DNA of 16,908 nt from Desulfobacterales bacterium. Lineage in GTDB: Bacteria; Desulfobacterota; Desulfobacteria; Desulfobacterales; Desulfobacteraceae. The DNA is taken from positions 1 to 16,908 of the forward strand of contig JAKSAU010001075.1 of assembly GCA_022361535.1 (NCBI GenBank), in the 5' to 3' direction. This document shows positions 1 through 8,839 of the stretch, one piece after another. Position 1 is the stretch's first letter. Each line of letters begins with the position of its first letter. Under the pieces are notes generated by a model. That model saw only the letters and a list, made by a program, of their open reading frames with translations, did no database searches and was not told where the DNA came from. A program made the translations under genes and the position numbers.

Positions 1-3000
1 TGGGTGCTGCCACCATTAAAAAGAGGATTTCCGAGGCAGCCAAACCCTTTGACGAGGACCGCAACGGTACCATTTTGGGTGCTGGCGCAGTTGGTCTTGT
101 TGTAGAAGACAAAGCGTCTGCAGCCAGACGCGGCATGAACGGCCAGTGTGAAATTCTGGGTACCCATATTGCCAACTCTGCCTTCCATGCTTACAACATT
201 GACGTTCCTCACATGTCAAAAGAGATGCAAAAATTTATCTCTAAGGTGGAGCGTCAGACAGGGCTTACAAAAGAAGAATATGCAGACAAACTGCTGTTCA
301 TGTCCCATGAGACCTATACCCCTGCCCGTGGCGGCAGTGCTGATGCAGAAGTTCAGGCGCTGGAAGCAGCCTTTTCCAAATACTTGAGCAAGATTTGTAT
401 TTCCAATACCAAAGGCTTTACCGGCCATACCCTTGGCGCTGCCATTGAAGACGTTGTCATGGTCAAAGCCTTGCAGAAAAGAAAGGCGCCGCCCATAGCG
501 AATTTGAGCAAGATTCCACCTGCTTTCCGCAAGCTGAGCTTTTCGGGCCAGGACAAGATTGATTCCGAATACGGACTCCACCTGTCCGCCGGGTTCGGCT
601 CCCATTTTGCATTTATGTTTGTCAAACGGGTAGAGGAAAACCCGGTAAAAGGCAACATTGTTTACCAGAAATGGCTGCGCCAGATTACAGGCGCCCAGAA
701 CCCTGAACTCAAAATTATTGATAACACCCTTTGTGTGGTGGCTGGGGGCCAGGAAGCGGTGCAACAACCCCAGGCCGCACCGGAACCTGTTTCGGCTGCA
801 GCACCTGCCCCTGCCGCATTACCACAGGCCGAAGCCGCACCGGCTGCCCAGGTATTAGAACCTGCTGCCCAGCCGATTGCAAAGGTGAAAGCCATTATTG
901 CAGAGCAGACCGGGTATGCACAGGATATGCTTGAAGACGACCTGGACCTGGAAGCTGATCTGGGAATCGATACCGTCAAGCAGGTGGAGATTTTCGGCAA
1001 TATCGCATCTGCCTTTGGTTTTTCCGTACCTGATGACTTAAAGCTCAGGGAGTTGAATACCATTGCAAAACTGGGTGCCTTTATTGCGGATAAAATCGGT
1101 ATTCCAGCCTCCGCTCCCCAGCCTGCAGCACCTGCTGCCGTGCCTGAGACACCTGCTGCGCCTGCTGCTCCGGCAGCGTCCAGCACGCCGGTCATTGCCC
1201 AGGTAAAAGCCGTAATCGCAGAACAGACCGGCTATGCCGAAGATATGCTTGAAGATGATCTGGATTTGGAAGCAGATTTAGGAATCGACACGGTAAAACA
1301 AGTTGAGATTTTTGGTAAAGTTGCTTCCACCTTTGGATTTGCTGTTCCAGATGATCTCAAATTGCGAGATCTAAATACCATTGCCAAGCTGGCTGACTAT
1401 ATCATAGAGCGGACCGGCGGTCCCGGTGCTGCTGAACCGGTTGCTGTTGAACCGGTGGCTGCTCAACCGACAGCTGAGGCGCAAGCAGCACCTGCAGCAG
1501 CACCGGCAGGTGCAGGCCCCTTGCAGGCAGTGAAGGCTGTGATAGCCGAGCAGACCGGTTATGCCGAAGATATGCTCGAAGATGACCTGGATCTGGAAGC
1601 AGATTTGGGGATCGATACGGTAAAACAGGTAGAAATATTTGCCAAGATCGCCTCCAATTTTGGATTCGCCGTACCCGATGATTTGAAACTGCGTGATCTG
1701 AACACCATTGCAAAGCTTGGTGCATACATTGCAGATAAAACCGGTACCCCTGCAACTGATACACAAGCAGCCCCACCGGTTGCTACCCCGGCTGAACCGT
1801 CTGCCCAGGCTGCACCTCAGGCTGCTGGTATCCCTGAAACTTCAACCCAGGTGCCTGGGAACAGCACCGCTGAGACAGTTAAAGAGGTCATTGCACAGCA
1901 GACCGGGTATACACCGGACATGCTTGAAGACAACCTTGACCTTGAAGCAGACTTAGGAATTGACACGGTAAAACAGGTTGAGATTTTTGCAAAGGTGGCA
2001 TCCACCTTTGGCTTCCCTGTACCTGAGGATCTAAAACTGCGTGATCTGAATACGATTGCCAAGCTGGCAGGATTTATTGACCAGAAGACAGCTTCTGTAT
2101 CACCTGCTCCTGCAGAAACTATTCCGGCCACAGGGTCTGGCAGTAAGCTTGCCAAAGTTGAGGTAAATGACGCCCAGACAAATGAAGATCCGTTTCCTGA
2201 TCCTTCATCACCCATCAAGCGTCTTGTGGTGAGAGTGGATGAAGCTCAGATGCCAGCGTCCCAGACAGAAGATCTCAACGGTAAAACCATCCTGGTATCC
2301 CTGGATAAAAACGGGTTTGCCGATGCAGTGATCAAAAAGATTGAGAACCTGGGCGGTAAAGTTGTGACCCTTGCCCATCAAGGAGAAGGAGAAAACACCA
2401 ATGATGCTGACCTGAACCTTGATCTGTCCGATGTCAAAGGGCTGGAAGAGAAAATGGATGCCCTGAAGCAGGAACTTGAAGGGCTTAACGGGTTTGTTCA
2501 TTTGGCCGGCCTGGACTATTACTTTAACCGTTCAGGACAGGAGTTTGCATCCGATGAGGAGCTTTCTGTAACAGTCAAATCTGCCTTTGTCCTGGTCAAG
2601 CACTTGTTTGACGACCTGAACAAACAAGGCAATATCATGGGTACCATGACCTTTGATTCGGTTGTCTTTCCTTATATGGAAGGATGCGGCGAGATCCACC
2701 CAATGTTTGCCGGACTTTCCGGTCTGATGAAAACCGTGAACAAGGAAATGCCTGACACATGGGTGAAGGTCGTTGATTTTTCTTATAAGCAGCCTAAAAA
2801 GAGTCTCAAACGTATCGTAGAACTGTTCATGAATGAACTGTTGGGAGATGATCCCAGGTGCGAAGTGGGATATGGTAATAAGAAGAGATATGTGCTCTCA
2901 ATGCACCAGACCATTGCCGACAGGACTGAAAAGGTTGTGGGAGATGGAGAGACTCTCTTGGTTACCGGTGGTGCAGGCGGGATCACTTATGAGATCCTAA

Positions 3001-4733
3001 AGCAAGTGGTTCATACCTATAAAACCAACCTGGTTATTCTGGATATCAATGATATCTACTCCACAGATCCCAAGTACCTGGATAAAGCTGCCGGCCAGCC
3101 AGAGCTTATGGCCCTGCTCAGGGAAGATATGCCAGGGGTCAAACCTGTTGAAATCAAGAGAGCCCTTGACCGGATCATGCGCGTCCGCCAGTCTGTGGAA
3201 AACATTGAATACCTTAAATCACAGGGTGTCAGTGTAGATTATATCTGCACAGATGTGACCGATTATGATGCGGTTCAAAAAGCAGTTGAAGCTGCCGGCC
3301 ACTTTGACGGTATTTTCCATGCTGCCGGCATGGAGATGAGCCAGTTTATACCAAAAAAAGAGCTTTGGTCCTTTGAACTGGTCGTGGATGTCAAGGTAAA
3401 GGGTATGAGGAATCTGCTGCGTGCAGCGCAAAAGAAAGACTACAAGTATTTCTTTACCTTTTCTTCAGTTACCGCCAGGTTTGGTAACCAGGGCCAGGTG
3501 GATTATACTGCCGCCAATGATTTCCTTGGCAAGACCTTGTTCAAGGAACAACAGGCTCACCCGGAACGGACTTTTAAAGTCTATGCCTGGACTGCCTGGG
3601 GCGGAGTGGGAATGGCCACCAATCCAACTGTGAAAAAGGTGCTCGAAGACAGAGGCATTCAGTTTCTGCCAATGGATCAGGGTGTGAAATTTTTCATGGC
3701 TGATCTTCTGGATAAGTCAGAGTCCGAGATGGTTTTTTCAGGCATGGATTACGACTTTGATGTGGACGGCCTGCTTGGAGATCCCTCAGATAAGCCATAT
3801 CCTTTCCTGGATGATATTCTGGAGCAGACAAGTGTCAGCGCCACATACGGCAGGACTTTGGATTTGTCCAGGGATCTTTTCCTCCACGATCATACCATGG
3901 GTGATGTACCGCTTTTCCTTGGCTCTACTGGGATTGAAACCATGGCGGAAGTTGCACGGATCCAGTCTGATGACAAGCCTTACTTTACCGGTTTGGCCGA
4001 CTTTCACATTCCTTACGGGATCAAATTGCTCAAAGGCCGTGCCAAAGAGTTGATGATCTCTGGTAAATCCATTGAGGACGGATTGTTCCGCTGTGAGATT
4101 TCCTCTGTGTTCAAGAATCCCAAAGGTGTGGTCATGGGCGACCCCAAAACCCACTACCAGGGGACGTACCGGTTCGATGAAAAAGCACTTGAACCCAGAA
4201 CCATAGATCTGCCGGACTTCTCTGAAGTTTCCTGGGAAGGGGATATCGAATCCCTGGTTTATCATCCAAGACGGTTGTTCATGTTCGGCCTTTTCGGTAC
4301 CATCATGGATATCAATTCTTTTGACGGAACCACTCTGATTACTACCCTTGAGGACAAGAGCGATGCCGAGTTCTTTAAAGGGGTGGCAGATCCTGAATTT
4401 GTTGCAGCACCGGTACTCGTGGATGCCATGTTCCAGACCGGCGGTCTTTTGGAGTTCTTTACTTCCTCCAGAACCGTGTTGCCGTTTAAGATTGATCAGA
4501 TGGACTTTTATGGTACACCGGAAAAGAATACGCCCTATTATTGCATTACCCGCAAGAAGGCGTCCAATGAAGAGACCAATGTGTATGACTTGAGCCTCTG
4601 CGATAAGAAAGGCAAGCTTTTCGTTGATATACAGGGGTTTGAAATGGTCAAGCTTAACCGGCTGGAACCTGAAGATCGCATTGATCATATGGTTCAATTC
4701 TCGAATGCTGCCGGGCAAAAGCAAAAAGCATAG
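1..4733 (+). CDS. PUFA/polyketide synthase-like multidomain protein (KS-ACPx4-KR-DH), 5' truncated by window edge
   Basis: This type I synthase builds or modifies a fatty-acyl or polyketide chain. The frame is open from base 3, so the N terminus lies outside the window; the TTG at 75 is not the true start. Domains by nucleotide: C-terminal part of a ketosynthase (3 to about 640), with PFDEDRNG, a His in SHETYTP near 306 and the second His in TGHTLGAA near 420-445. The KS active-site Cys is upstream and unseen. Four carrier domains with Ala/Pro-rich linkers follow (about 880-2095). Then a ketoreductase (structural half from about 2270, NADPH motif TGGAGGIT at 2964-2987, Ser and VDYTAAND near 3463-3522), and a double-hotdog dehydratase with HDHTMGDVP near 3886 and a DAMFQ motif near 4420. 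No acyltransferase is seen between KS and ACPs, unlike typical PfaA. All four carriers have Thr at the usual pantetheinyl-Ser site. KR and DH look catalytically intact. The product is unknown. Confidence 0.9.
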   Translation, partial: GAATIKKRISEAAKPFDEDRNGTILGAGAVGLVVEDKASAARRGMNGQCEILGTHIANSAFHAYNIDVPHMSKEMQKFISKVERQTGLTKEEYADKLLFMSHETYTPARGGSADAEVQALEAAFSKYLSKICISNTKGFTGHTLGAAIEDVVMVKALQKRKAPPIANLSKIPPAFRKLSFSGQDKIDSEYGLHLSAGFGSHFAFMFVKRVEENPVKGNIVYQKWLRQITGAQNPELKIIDNTLCVVAGGQEAVQQPQAAPEPVSAAAPAPAALPQAEAAPAAQVLEPAAQPIAKVKAIIAEQTGYAQDMLEDDLDLEADLGIDTVKQVEIFGNIASAFGFSVPDDLKLRELNTIAKLGAFIADKIGIPASAPQPAAPAAVPETPAAPAAPAASSTPVIAQVKAVIAEQTGYAEDMLEDDLDLEADLGIDTVKQVEIFGKVASTFGFAVPDDLKLRDLNTIAKLADYIIERTGGPGAAEPVAVEPVAAQPTAEAQAAPAAAPAGAGPLQAVKAVIAEQTGYAEDMLEDDLDLEADLGIDTVKQVEIFAKIASNFGFAVPDDLKLRDLNTIAKLGAYIADKTGTPATDTQAAPPVATPAEPSAQAAPQAAGIPETSTQVPGNSTAETVKEVIAQQTGYTPDMLEDNLDLEADLGIDTVKQVEIFAKVASTFGFPVPEDLKLRDLNTIAKLAGFIDQKTASVSPAPAETIPATGSGSKLAKVEVNDAQTNEDPFPDPSSPIKRLVVRVDEAQMPASQTEDLNGKTILVSLDKNGFADAVIKKIENLGGKVVTLAHQGEGENTNDADLNLDLSDVKGLEEKMDALKQELEGLNGFVHLAGLDYYFNRSGQEFASDEELSVTVKSAFVLVKHLFDDLNKQGNIMGTMTFDSVVFPYMEGCGEIHPMFAGLSGLMKTVNKEMPDTWVKVVDFSYKQPKKSLKRIVELFMNELLGDDPRCEVGYGNKKRYVLSMHQTIADRTEKVVGDGETLLVTGGAGGITYEILKQVVHTYKTNLVILDINDIYSTDPKYLDKAAGQPELMALLREDMPGVKPVEIKRALDRIMRVRQSVENIEYLKSQGVSVDYICTDVTDYDAVQKAVEAAGHFDGIFHAAGMEMSQFIPKKELWSFELVVDVKVKGMRNLLRAAQKKDYKYFFTFSSVTARFGNQGQVDYTAANDFLGKTLFKEQQAHPERTFKVYAWTAWGGVGMATNPTVKKVLEDRGIQFLPMDQGVKFFMADLLDKSESEMVFSGMDYDFDVDGLLGDPSDKPYPFLDDILEQTSVSATYGRTLDLSRDLFLHDHTMGDVPLFLGSTGIETMAEVARIQSDDKPYFTGLADFHIPYGIKLLKGRAKELMISGKSIEDGLFRCEISSVFKNPKGVVMGDPKTHYQGTYRFDEKALEPRTIDLPDFSEVSWEGDIESLVYHPRRLFMFGLFGTIMDINSFDGTTLITTLEDKSDAEFFKGVADPEFVAAPVLVDAMFQTGGLLEFFTSSRTVLPFKIDQMDFYGTPEKNTPYYCITRKKASNEETNVYDLSLCDKKGKLFVDIQGFEMVKLNRLEPEDRIDHMVQFSNAAGQKQKA
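880..2095 (+). repeat. Four tandem acyl-carrier-protein repeats (~70 residues each) with Ala/Pro linkers
   Basis: The repeat units run at about 882-1103, 1200-1415, 1530-1745 and 1875-2090. Each reads roughly EQTGYxxDMLED(D/N)LDLEAD, then LGIDTVKQVEIF, then a GF.VP(D/E)DLKLR(D/E)LNTIAKL tail. The units are nearly identical at protein level but use different synonymous codons, so they are not a recent DNA duplication. The Thr codons in the GIDT motif are ACC at 972-974, ACG at 1290-1292, ACG at 1617-1619 and ACG at 1965-1967. Tandem ACPs are typical of PUFA synthases, where they are known to raise flux. Confidence 0.9.
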
Positions 4734-4754
4734 CGGCAAGCATTTAATATGACA

Positions 4755-4797
4755 ATAAAAAAGGCGGTCACCAAGTTTAGTGGCCGCCTTTTTGTTT
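4755..4797. terminator. Rho-independent hairpin terminator, probably bidirectional
   Basis: The stem AAGGCGGTCAC pairs with GTGGCCGCCTT (one G-U wobble) around a loop of about 8 nt. It is flanked by an A run on the left and a T run on the right, so each strand ends in a U tract. It lies just after the stop at 4733 and before the end of the convergent minus-strand gene at 4849, so it can serve both. Confidence 0.85.
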
Positions 4798-4825
4798 CCG
4801 GGTAAATCGGTTTTCCTGTCTTACA

Positions 4826-4844
4826 GTTCGATTGAGAATCGAGC
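4826..4844. other. Small tight hairpin
   Basis: GTTCGATT and AATCGAGC can form an 8-bp stem (one G-U pair) around the loop GAG, immediately past the stop of the minus-strand DsrE-like gene. No U run follows on either strand. It is therefore not a classic terminator, but it could act as an mRNA 3'-end stabiliser. Confidence 0.3.
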
Positions 4845-4848
4845 AGTA

Positions 4849-5196
4849 TCAAAATGTGATGACAGAATATCCTTTTTCAACAAATTCCCCCATGGAAGGG
4901 TGGTTTGCCATATCTCCCACCAGGGGGATACCTTCTTCTTCTATGGCCCCCAAAGCGTCAAGTTTGGTTGCACAGGCTTTGCACGCCCCGTAAAAAAGGT
5001 TTGCAGCTTTTGCTTTCTGGTAAAGGGCATTTAAAAAATGGCCGGATTCGGACATGGGACCCACAAGTTTTACGGATTCTCCTTCAAGTACGATCAGTCC
5101 TTCCTGGCCCCGTTCTTTCATGTCAAGGCTGTTGAGCAGGACATGTATAAAACATAATGGATCGCCTCTAAATGCAAACAATACGGTCTTTGACAT
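4849..5196 (-). CDS. DsrE/DsrF-like small cytoplasmic protein
   Basis: This 115-residue protein has the size and pattern of the DsrE/YchN-like fold: an N-terminal strand MSKTVLFAFRGDP, a central region, and a pair of cysteines at residues 72 and 75 in GACKACATKLDAL. It ends in HPSMGEFVEKGYSVITF. No signal peptide or membrane segment is seen, so it should be cytoplasmic. DsrE/TusD relatives carry persulfide sulfur on a conserved Cys. Whether this protein does so is inference, because many relatives are simply called cytoplasmic proteins. The ATG is preceded by GGAG at a good distance. It is the third gene of a minus-strand run, 39 bp after the thioesterase, and ends at the shared terminator. 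Confidence 0.7.
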   Translation of the reverse strand: MSKTVLFAFRGDPLCFIHVLLNSLDMKERGQEGLIVLEGESVKLVGPMSESGHFLNALYQKAKAANLFYGACKACATKLDALGAIEEEGIPLVGDMANHPSMGEFVEKGYSVITF

Positions 5197-5235
5197 GGTT
5201 TGATCTCCAATTGATTTTTTATTCGTGCTGTCGGT

Positions 5236-5712
5236 TTACTCTTTTGACGTGAACATGGTATCCGGGATCTGAACTGCCACCACCTTTCCTTTTGCCGTAA
5301 TCGTCCCTGAGGCCTTGACTATTACCTCAACGATGGCTTTTTTTTCTGTGGTTTCTTGAATCGTCCCTCTTAGTTCTAACTCGACACCCATGGGGGTGGG
5401 GGCAAGATAATCCACATGCAAAGAGGCTGTAACAAAACGCAGCGGCGGATTTGAATCCATAGCACGGCCAAGTTTTTTATAAAACACGGCAGCGGCTGAA
5501 CCGGTGCCGTGGCAGTCTATTAGAGAGGCGAGCAACCCCCCGTAAACAAATCCGGGGACAGCTGTGTGGTAGGGTTCTGGTGTGAAATGGGCCACGGTTT
5601 GTTCACCGTCCCACCGGCTTTTAAGCTGATGGCCGTGGGTATTGTGTTTACCGCATCCGTAGCAATGGCTCAGTTCGTCAGGATAATAGTCCTGAAATGC
5701 AGATTCAGACAT
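5236..5712 (-). CDS. PaaI-type hotdog-fold thioesterase
   Basis: This 158-residue protein should hydrolyse an acyl-CoA or acyl-ACP thioester in the cytoplasm; the substrate cannot be read from sequence. The N-terminal HCYGCGKHNTHGHQLKS resembles the CxGCG..NxxGL opening of one PaaI/4HBT subgroup. The hotdog helix follows in GFVYGGLLASLIDCHGTGSA (residues 54-73), with Asp66 as the likely catalytic acid. The usual HGG of the family is YGG here. Length fits a single hotdog domain. The ATG follows AAAAAGGAGATG, a strong ribosome site. It lies between the pterin dehydratase (99 bp upstream) and the DsrE-like gene (39 bp downstream), probably in one operon. The facing synthase makes an acyl-thioester role appealing, but the genes are convergent and nothing links them directly. 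Confidence 0.8.
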   Translation of the reverse strand: MSESAFQDYYPDELSHCYGCGKHNTHGHQLKSRWDGEQTVAHFTPEPYHTAVPGFVYGGLLASLIDCHGTGSAAAVFYKKLGRAMDSNPPLRFVTASLHVDYLAPTPMGVELELRGTIQETTEKKAIVEVIVKASGTITAKGKVVAVQIPDTMFTSKE

Positions 5713-5811
5713 GGGAACATCTCCTTTTTAGAATGAAAAAGATGCATGAAACTCTAATATGAATTTCCCGCGAAATCAAAGTAAAAATAAGGGCAACGGG
5801 ATCGAAGATGG

Positions 5812-6147
5812 TCAGGTCAATAAATCTGTTTTTGCGGCCATGATCACATCGTTTTCATGTAATCCTTTTATCTTATGAGTGGTCCACAGCACCTCTACCC
5901 GGCCCCAGTCCAGAATAATGGTCGGATGGTGAAAGTGGTCTTCTGCAAGATTGCCGATTTTATTGGTAAAACTTAAGGCCTTTACAAAATTTTTGAATTT
6001 GAAGACCTTTCGCAATTTTTTTATTCCGTTGTCTTCGATAATATCCCAGTCCGGGATTTGGGGTTGGAGAACAGTCAGTTCATCTTCTGTTATTAGAGGG
6101 GCGCCTTTTTCGCATGGGACACATTTGCTGTTAGCCAGGTCTTTCAT
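5812..6147 (-). CDS. phhB: 4a-hydroxytetrahydrobiopterin dehydratase (pterin carbinolamine dehydratase, PCD/DCoH)
   Basis: This 111-residue protein should dehydrate 4a-carbinolamine pterin to the quinonoid dihydropterin. It carries the family signature EDHFHHPTIILDWGRVEVLW followed by TTHKIKGLHENDV, with His73-His74-Pro and His91 as the expected active-site residues. Length is normal for the family. The N-terminal extension contains CVPCEKG, an extra Cys pair that I recall in many bacterial homologues. The start ATG follows AAAAGGAGGACTT, a near-perfect ribosome site. No aromatic amino acid hydroxylase is visible nearby, so in this context it may serve another pterin. A promoter lies at 6202-6231. 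It is probably the first gene of a three-gene minus-strand unit. Confidence 0.92.
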   Translation of the reverse strand: MKDLANSKCVPCEKGAPLITEDELTVLQPQIPDWDIIEDNGIKKLRKVFKFKNFVKALSFTNKIGNLAEDHFHHPTIILDWGRVEVLWTTHKIKGLHENDVIMAAKTDLLT

Positions 6148-6201
6148 AAGTCCTCCTTTTGGGAAAGGGAAAGTATTGAGCTTTTACATGTCGTTGTTGA
6201 A

Positions 6202-6231
6202 TTTATACAGAGTACTATAAAATATGTTCAA
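6202..6231 (-). promoter_or_regulatory. Sigma70-type promoter of the pterin dehydratase operon
   Basis: On the minus strand TTGAAC (6231-6226) and TATAAA (6207-6202) are separated by 18 bp, about 55 bp before the start codon at 6147. The position and element quality fit a housekeeping promoter. Confidence 0.6.
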
Positions 6232-6272
6232 AGGGCAATTGTCATATATAAAATACCCCGTGTACAAATACC

Positions 6273-6352
6273 GGCTTTATTGTCCTAAGAAACGGCTGCC
6301 GAATTTTTTTTTAAAAATCCGCCTGATGCCTTTTTCTTAGAACAATAAAGCC
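6273..6352. repeat. 80-bp imperfect palindrome, copy A
   Basis: The outer arms GGCTTTATTGTCCTAAGAA (6273-6291) and TTCTTAGAACAATAAAGCC (6334-6352) match with one mismatch. An inner stem is centred on an A/T tract near 6312. The core (CTAAGAA, CGGCTGCCG, TGATGCC, TTCTTAGAAC) and the flank GCCTATGTGC recur in copy B at 14539-14617, while the outermost arm differs. It lies in the 336-bp gap between the kinase/PLP gene and the pterin dehydratase. Apart from the promoter at 6202-6231, I see nothing else in that gap. It may be a non-autonomous mobile palindrome or a structured RNA element. Confidence 0.85.
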
Positions 6353-6483
6353 TATGTGCAAAGTATAAAAGAGCTTGCCTACATATGATTACAAGGAGTA
6401 GTTAAAAACTTACTATCTGGTGTTAGACCAATCAAGTGGTGTCTTTCCAGATATCGGGTAAATATGCCATTTATGGATGGACA

Positions 6484-8793
6484 TTAATTAAAGTTAAACA
6501 GTATTCGATCCAGAGTCCTTGCAAACATGTCGGCATCGTCTTTGGTAATGATAATTGGGGGTTTGATTTTAATGACGTTGTCAAAAGGACCGTCCGTGCC
6601 TGTAAGAATGCCCTGATCCCTGAGTTGGTTCACAATTTGTCCGGCCTCGGTTGTTGCAGGTTCTATTGTTTTGCGGTCGCGCACAAGCTCTATGCCGATA
6701 AACAGGCCTATTCCACGGATGTCACCAATCAGGGGGTGCCGCTCTTTTAGGGGCATCAAAGCGTCAAGGAAATGGGTCCCTACGGCTTTGGCGTGACTTT
6801 GCAGGTTGTCTTTTTCAATGACTTCCAGGACAGCTGTACCAATGGCGCAGGAGACCGGGTTGCCCCCAAAGGTTGCGAAAAATTCCATGCCATTGGCAAA
6901 CTTGTCGGCAATGGTCCGGGTGGTGACTACGGCTGCCATGGGATGACCGTTGCCCATGGGCTTGCCCAGAACAACGATATCAGGCACCACGTCCTGGCCT
7001 TCAAAGGCCCAGAAGTGATTTCCTGTCCGGCCGAATCCGGTTTGGACTTCATCACAGATGCAAAGCCCTCCATTTTTCCGCACATGGGCGAACGCAGTTT
7101 TAAAATAGTCTTTTGGCGGGATGACCTGTCCCCCGCAGGAGAGAAGGGACTCGGTGATAAACGCGGCAACAGGGCGGCCTGTTTTTTCAATGATCTTTCC
7201 TACCTCATCCCCGTATGCTTTGCCTGTGCTGCTGCCTTTGCCTTTGTGTTTTCCCCTGTACCCGTCTGCTACAGGCACCACATGGACCCAGGGTTCGGGT
7301 TTGCCTTTGCCCCCTTTTCCCATAAATTTATACGGGCTGATATGGATCATGGCCTGGGTATGGCCGTGATAGGCATTTTCCACTACCAAAACATCTTCTT
7401 TGGCGGTTACTGTTTTAGCGATTCGCAGCGCCAGCTCATTGGCTTCGCTGCCTGAATTGACAAAAAAACAGGTATCAAGTTCATCGGGCAGGGTGGCAGT
7501 AAGTCTTCTGGCATAGTCTGTCAGCCCGTCATACAGATAGCGTGTGTTGGTATTCAGCTGTGCCATCTGTTTCTGGCCGGCCTCTACCACATGGGGATGG
7601 CAGTGGCCTAAATGACAGACGTTATTGTACAGGTCTAAAAATGGTCGGCCGGATTCGTCATAGAGAAATTGGCCTTGCCCTTTTACCATTTTTATGGGCC
7701 GGTTATAGGAAAGCGATAAAGATGGGGCTATGCAGTTTTTTCGCTTTTCCACCAGAATTTCTCTAACCAAGCCTTTATTGGGATATGGTTTTGGAACCGG
7801 GTTTTTGTTAATTCCGGAGGCCAAGGTACGTGCGGCTGCCGCAGGAGCTATTTTTACAAATTCTTCCAGCTTATTCCATGCCCGTTCTTCAGAAACAAAC
7901 CATGAGTCCCGGTCCGCATCCAGTTCCCGCCGTTTTGCTGATATGATGACAGAAACGGCAAGGCGGGCACACATCAATGGGAAAAGTACTTCAAGTTCTT
8001 CAGTGCAAAGCGCCCGTTCTTTGTGGTAGGCCTTGATAATAAGGGCGGCAGCTTCCAAAGGCTCGGGTTCGTCCAGTGTGTGATAGGCAAGGGCAATGGC
8101 CAACTCACAGATCAGTGGGTTTTCAAGACAGTCGCCAAAGTCCAGAAGGCCTGCCACTTTATTGCCAAGTATCAAAACGTTGTCATCATTGATATCCCCA
8201 TGGATGGGTCCCGTGGCAAGGTATGGCAGCTTTGGCAGGGCAATGGCGTCAAACCAGAGAAATACCTGTTCCAGGATTGCCTGTTTTTGGATGTCTTCAA
8301 TTACCGTGATGGATGATCTGTGCTGGCCGGCCTGGGCCAAGTCCCAGTGGTGGGTTCTTTTTGTGGCCGGGTGAATAATATGTGACAAAGCATTGGCTGT
8401 TTTCCCGATCACATGCCCTAAGTCTTCAAGCCGCTCATTGGACGCCGGCACATCCGAGCACCAGGGGACACCATTTACAAAAGCCAACAGCCGTCCCCGG
8501 ATCAGGGTACCGTCTTTGGCCTTATAGTGAGCCTCTATGTCTTGCGTATGGGTGGGAATCACCCTGGGCAGGCTTAAAGTAATCCCTGTTTCGATAAGGG
8601 ATTCCACAGCCATATGCTCAATTTCTATCATGCCGGTGGTTGTTTCTTCATCGGCCAGTTTGAGTACCCAAGCCATGTTTTCGTTTGATTCAACCAGGTA
8701 GTTCTCGTTTTCTCCGGCCAGACGGGTAAGCGTGGCAGTAATACCATACTGGTCCTGGAGCATTTGATTAATATATATATTCAGGTCGGTCAT
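6484..8793 (-). CDS. Fused APH-type small-molecule kinase / class III PLP enzyme (probable phospho-lyase)
   Basis: This 769-residue protein joins two enzymes. Residues 1 to about 320 form an aminoglycoside-phosphotransferase/choline-kinase fold with catalytic HGD at 198-200, Asn205 and metal-binding DFGD at 218-221. Residues from about 355 to 769 form a class III aminotransferase fold, with SGSEAN at 447-452, YHGHT at 475-479, DEVQ at 581-584 and the likely PLP lysine Lys611 in [10 protein letters not shown]. Eukaryotic relatives pair hydroxylysine kinase with 5-phosphohydroxylysine phospho-lyase, and ethanolamine-phosphate phospho-lyase belongs to the same group. By analogy this protein phosphorylates an amino alcohol, then eliminates phosphate and ammonia to give an aldehyde. 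The substrate is unproven. Both halves look intact. The start follows AAAAGGAC. It is the last gene of the minus-strand cluster, 46 bp after the AKR-like gene. Confidence 0.87.
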   Translation of the reverse strand: MTDLNIYINQMLQDQYGITATLTRLAGENENYLVESNENMAWVLKLADEETTTGMIEIEHMAVESLIETGITLSLPRVIPTHTQDIEAHYKAKDGTLIRGRLLAFVNGVPWCSDVPASNERLEDLGHVIGKTANALSHIIHPATKRTHHWDLAQAGQHRSSITVIEDIQKQAILEQVFLWFDAIALPKLPYLATGPIHGDINDDNVLILGNKVAGLLDFGDCLENPLICELAIALAYHTLDEPEPLEAAALIIKAYHKERALCTEELEVLFPLMCARLAVSVIISAKRRELDADRDSWFVSEERAWNKLEEFVKIAPAAAARTLASGINKNPVPKPYPNKGLVREILVEKRKNCIAPSLSLSYNRPIKMVKGQGQFLYDESGRPFLDLYNNVCHLGHCHPHVVEAGQKQMAQLNTNTRYLYDGLTDYARRLTATLPDELDTCFFVNSGSEANELALRIAKTVTAKEDVLVVENAYHGHTQAMIHISPYKFMGKGGKGKPEPWVHVVPVADGYRGKHKGKGSSTGKAYGDEVGKIIEKTGRPVAAFITESLLSCGGQVIPPKDYFKTAFAHVRKNGGLCICDEVQTGFGRTGNHFWAFEGQDVVPDIVVLGKPMGNGHPMAAVVTTRTIADKFANGMEFFATFGGNPVSCAIGTAVLEVIEKDNLQSHAKAVGTHFLDALMPLKERHPLIGDIRGIGLFIGIELVRDRKTIEPATTEAGQIVNQLRDQGILTGTDGPFDNVIKIKPPIIITKDDADMFARTLDRILFNFN

Positions 8794-8839
8794 TATGGGG
8801 CTGTCCTTTTATGTGTGATTCAATGCAACTATACAAGAA

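Noticed and set aside
662..1195. A long Ala/Gly-rich minus-strand frame
   Set aside because: It is the antisense reading of Ala/Pro-rich ACP linkers; low complexity explains the open frame.
3786..4739. A 317-codon minus-strand frame opposite the DH region of the synthase
   Set aside because: The plus strand holds clear KR and DH motifs across this stretch. The minus frame has no recognisable motif and is a shadow of the codon bias.
6273..6352. Rho-independent terminator for the kinase/PLP gene
   Set aside because: The T/A tract lies in the loop, not after the stem, and the copy at 14539 is conserved in a different context. It could still impede transcription.
6772..7455. A 227-codon plus-strand frame opposite the PLP domain
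   Set aside because: It lies opposite the PLP motifs of the real gene and has no motif of its own.
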